Assembly: GCA_041627895.1 (NCBI GenBank)
Contig: JBFKQC010000084.1
Span: 1 to 16,106 of the forward strand
DNA: 16,106 nt
DNA from: JBFKQC01 sp041627895
GTDB lineage: Bacteria; Pseudomonadota; Alphaproteobacteria; Rhodobacterales; Rhodobacteraceae
Direction of reading: 5' to 3'
Part shown: piece after piece, positions 13,971 through 16,106 of the stretch
How the letters are laid out: each line of letters begins with the position of its first letter
How positions within the stretch are numbered: the stretch's first letter is position 1
The notes under the pieces: model-generated
What the model was told of the DNA's origin: nothing
Seen by the model: the letters and a program-made list of their open reading frames with translations, nothing else
Database searches by the model: none
Translations under genes and position numbers: made by a program

Positions 13971-15037
13971 CCGATCAAACGAGCGACCAGGATATCCGCA
14001 ATCATCCGGGCCACGGACCTGCGGACGACATGAGCAAGATGGACCACGCGGCCATCGACGAAAGCATCACCGAACGCCAGGAGGTTGCCGGGTTCGCGGC
14101 CGTCATGCGCACCCAGCCGTTCTGGGTGTTCATGGCGATCCTCGCCATCGGTTTCGTGATGACCTTCGTGTCGGACGCGTTCCTGACCGAGCGCAACATG
14201 TTCAACATCACCCGGAACTTCGCGTTCTTCGGGATCATGGCGCTGGGCATGTCGGCGGTGATCTGCACCGCGGGCATCGACCTCAGCGTCGGGTCGCTGC
14301 TGGGGCTCTGCGCGATCACCCTCGGCCTGACGATGCAGTCGGGCTGGGGGATCGAGGCGGGGTTCATCGTCTGCATGCTCACCGCGGCCGTCGTCGGCGC
14401 GATCAACGGCATATTGATCGCCTATCTCAGGATGGCGCCCTTCGTGGTCACGCTCGGCATGCTGGCGATGGCGCGCTCGATCGCGATGGTGCTGTCGGAC
14501 AACAAGATGATCTACGATTTCGGCCCCGACTCGGACCTGTTCGAGTGGATCGGCGGCGAAAGCATGCTGGGCGTGCCGAACGTGGTCTGGCTGCTGGCGG
14601 TCCTGACGGCGGCGTTCTGGTGGGTCTGGCGCTATTCGACCTGGGGTCGCTGGGTGATCGCGATCGGCGGCAACGCGCAGGCGGCCAAGCTGGCCGGCAT
14701 CCCGGTCGAGCGGATGATCGTTTCGGTCTACATGGTCTGCTCGATGTGCACCGGCCTCGCGGCGTTCATGTTCATCGGCTACACCGGATCGGCCACCAAC
14801 GGCATGGGCGTGACCTACGAGCTGAACGTGATCGCGGCCACGGTGATCGGCGGCGCCAACCTGATGGGCGGCGTGGTCTATGCGCTCGGCGCGCCGATCG
14901 GCGCGGCGCTGGTCGAGCTGATCCGCAACTCGCTGCTGCTGGCCGGAATCCCGGCGCTCTGGCAGCAATTCTTTGTGGGACTGTTCCTCATTCTAGCAGT
15001 GCTTCTGGAACAGATTCGCAATCGCGGGGGCAAATAG
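13967..15037 (+). CDS. Sugar ABC transporter permease (RbsC/BPD_transp_2 family)
   Basis: This 356-residue inner-membrane protein has many hydrophobic segments, the first about 52-68 and the next about 85-102. It carries the CUT2 hallmark AGIDLSVGS (102-110) and the cytoplasmic ATPase-contact loop GGNAQAAKLAGI (234-245). It forms the channel for a sugar or cyclitol. About 45 polar residues precede the first membrane segment. Later in-frame Met codons at 14030 and 14039 are possible alternative starts, but ATG 13967 is coupled to the ATPase stop (ATGA) and is preferred. Only one permease gene is present, as expected for a homodimeric CUT2 channel. Confidence 0.92.
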   Translation: MTDQTSDQDIRNHPGHGPADDMSKMDHAAIDESITERQEVAGFAAVMRTQPFWVFMAILAIGFVMTFVSDAFLTERNMFNITRNFAFFGIMALGMSAVICTAGIDLSVGSLLGLCAITLGLTMQSGWGIEAGFIVCMLTAAVVGAINGILIAYLRMAPFVVTLGMLAMARSIAMVLSDNKMIYDFGPDSDLFEWIGGESMLGVPNVVWLLAVLTAAFWWVWRYSTWGRWVIAIGGNAQAAKLAGIPVERMIVSVYMVCSMCTGLAAFMFIGYTGSATNGMGVTYELNVIAATVIGGANLMGGVVYALGAPIGAALVELIRNSLLLAGIPALWQQFFVGLFLILAVLLEQIRNRGGK

Positions 15038-15041
15038 CCCC
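15027..15041 (+). other. Small GC hairpin over the permease stop codon
   Basis: GGGGC-AAATA-GCCCC gives a 5-bp all-GC stem that includes the TAG stop at 15035-15037. It lies 35 bp before the binding-protein start. Such intercistronic hairpins can protect or partly terminate mRNA, and can raise binding-protein expression over that of the membrane parts. The structure is short, so its function is only a suggestion. Confidence 0.25.
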
Positions 15042-15076
15042 ATGGTGCACTCTTCGAAACCCAAGGGAGGTAGATC

Positions 15077-16057
15077 ATGAAGAGATTGTTGACCGCAACC
15101 GCCATCGCGGCGCTGGTGCCGGTGGCCGCCTCGGCCGAATACACCTTCGCCCTGGTGCCGAAGGCGATGAACAACCCGTTCTTCGACCTGGCCCGCGACG
15201 GCTGCTACAAGGCGCAGGAAGAACTGGCCGACGTGACCTGCGAATATATCGGCCCGGGCGAGCATACCGAGCTCGAGCAGATCCAGATCGTGCAGGACCT
15301 GATCACCAAGGGCGTGGACGGCATCGCCGTGGCGCCGTCGAACGCGCCGGCCATGGCCAAGGTGCTGAGGGCGGCCGTCGATGCCGGCATCCCGGTGATG
15401 ACCTGGGATTCGGACCTGCTGGATGAGGACAAGGGCCTGCGCACCACCTATGTCGGCACCTTCAACTACGACATCGGCCGGAACCTCGCCGAACTGGTCA
15501 AGGCGCGGCACCCCGGCGGCGGCACGATCTGCCTGCAGACCGGAGGCGCGGCCGCGGCCAACCACAACGAGCGTCTCCTCGGCGCGCGCGAGGCGCTGGC
15601 CGGCATGGACCTCGGCGACCCGCCGGGCAAGGCGCTGGCGGGCGAAGGCGGCTGGACCGAGATCTCGGGCTGCCCGCTGGTGACCAACGACGACGGCAAC
15701 GTCGCGGTGCAGGGCATGACCGACATCCTGGCGGCGAACCCCGATCTCACCGCGTTCCTGTCGACCGGCGCCTTCACCCAGTGGTTCGACAACGCCTATC
15801 GCCAGGCCGCCGGACCCTACAAGGACAAGATGGCCTCGGGCGGGCTGACCATCGTGGTCGCCGACACGCTGCCGATGCAGCTCGAACAGACCAAGGACGG
15901 CCTCGGCAACGGCCTCGTCGGCCAGCGCCCGTTCGAGATGGGCTACAAGGCGATGTTCATCCTCAAGGACATCGCCGAGGGCAAGACGGTGGACGATCCG
16001 ATCTATACAGGGCTCGACGTCTGCAACAACGACAACATCGACACCTGCGTGAACTAG
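15077..16057 (+). CDS. Periplasmic sugar-binding protein of the ABC transporter (Peripla_BP_4 type)
   Basis: This 326-residue secreted protein captures the substrate in the periplasm and delivers it to the permease. The signal peptide is clear: MKRLL, a hydrophobic core and a VAASA cleavage site after about residue 20. The mature fold starts FALVPKAMNNPFF, typical of ribose/galactose-type binding proteins, and continues with GVDGIAVAPSNAPA and WDSDL. Six Cys remain after the signal peptide, two of them in the C-terminal VCNNDNIDTC, so disulfides are possible. The ribosome binding site GGGAGG (15065-15070) is strong, matching the usual high level of binding proteins. It is the last gene of the operon. 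The genes around it point to a cyclitol or related polyol, but specificity is not readable. Confidence 0.93.
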   Translation: MKRLLTATAIAALVPVAASAEYTFALVPKAMNNPFFDLARDGCYKAQEELADVTCEYIGPGEHTELEQIQIVQDLITKGVDGIAVAPSNAPAMAKVLRAAVDAGIPVMTWDSDLLDEDKGLRTTYVGTFNYDIGRNLAELVKARHPGGGTICLQTGGAAAANHNERLLGAREALAGMDLGDPPGKALAGEGGWTEISGCPLVTNDDGNVAVQGMTDILAANPDLTAFLSTGAFTQWFDNAYRQAAGPYKDKMASGGLTIVVADTLPMQLEQTKDGLGNGLVGQRPFEMGYKAMFILKDIAEGKTVDDPIYTGLDVCNNDNIDTCVN

Positions 16058-16086
16058 GCCGGTCACCCGGCGATGCGATCGGCGGC

Positions 16087-16106
16087 GGCGCGGGACCCCC
16101 CGCGCC
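16087..16106 (+). terminator. GC-rich hairpin downstream of the binding-protein gene
   Basis: A perfect 8-bp stem, GGCGCGGG/CCCGCGCC, with the 4-base loop ACCC begins 29 bases after the stop codon. A weaker 5-bp stem (GCCGG/CCGGC, 16058-16071) lies just before. This would be the expected operon terminator, but the window ends at the last stem base, so a following T-run cannot be checked. Confidence 0.45.

Noticed and set aside
1..16106. CRISPR arrays, tRNA or rRNA genes, insertion sequences with terminal repeats
   Set aside because: I looked for regularly spaced repeats, cloverleaf features and transposase motifs on both strands and saw none beyond the recombinase remnant.

Overview
The window comes from a high-GC alphaproteobacterium, most likely a Roseobacter-type Rhodobacteraceae. 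This rests on codon use, on tightly overlapping operons, and on the look of the regulators and transporter; it is an inference without any search. Almost all of the window is one catabolic locus for inositol or a related cyclitol. It is anchored by two recognisable inositol genes, iolD (6377-8236) and iolE (8241-9143), and by a CUT2-type sugar ABC transporter.

Layout, left to right. (1) 1-820 is a remnant of mobile DNA: the C-terminal catalytic half of a tyrosine recombinase with no usable N-terminus, visibly poorer in G+C than the rest. (2) A leftward operon, about 6293 down to 980, encodes a non-acylating aldehyde dehydrogenase, an HpcH/HpaI-type class II aldolase, a D-2-hydroxyacid dehydrogenase, a Gfo/Idh/MocA dehydrogenase and an RpiR-type regulator. 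Its first large gene is preceded by a 16-codon mini-ORF with a strong ribosome binding site. (3) A compact divergent control region (6274-6376) holds a 16-bp inverted repeat over the likely leftward promoter. (4) A rightward operon (6377-9955) encodes IolD, IolE and a short-chain dehydrogenase. (5) A leftward LacI-type repressor gene (10007-11023) is divergent from a second rightward operon. The 215-bp gap between them carries three operator-like palindromes, two of which are inverted copies of one another. (6) That second rightward operon (11239-16057) encodes an IolG-like inositol dehydrogenase, a TIM-barrel sugar isomerase, and the ATPase, permease and periplasmic binding protein of the transporter.

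Working model. The binding protein, permease and ATPase import a cyclitol. One or more of the Gfo/Idh/MocA and SDR dehydrogenases oxidise it to an inosose, which the TIM-barrel protein could epimerise. IolE dehydrates the inosose and IolD opens the ring hydrolytically. The usual next steps (IolB isomerase, IolC kinase, IolJ aldolase, CoA-acylating IolA) are absent here. In their place, under the shared control region, are an HpaI-type aldolase, an ordinary hydrolytic aldehyde dehydrogenase and a 2-hydroxyacid dehydrogenase. This suggests either a non-phosphorylative lower branch or a pathway for an unusual cyclitol. It is the most interesting hypothesis here, but iolB/C/A could lie elsewhere in the genome.
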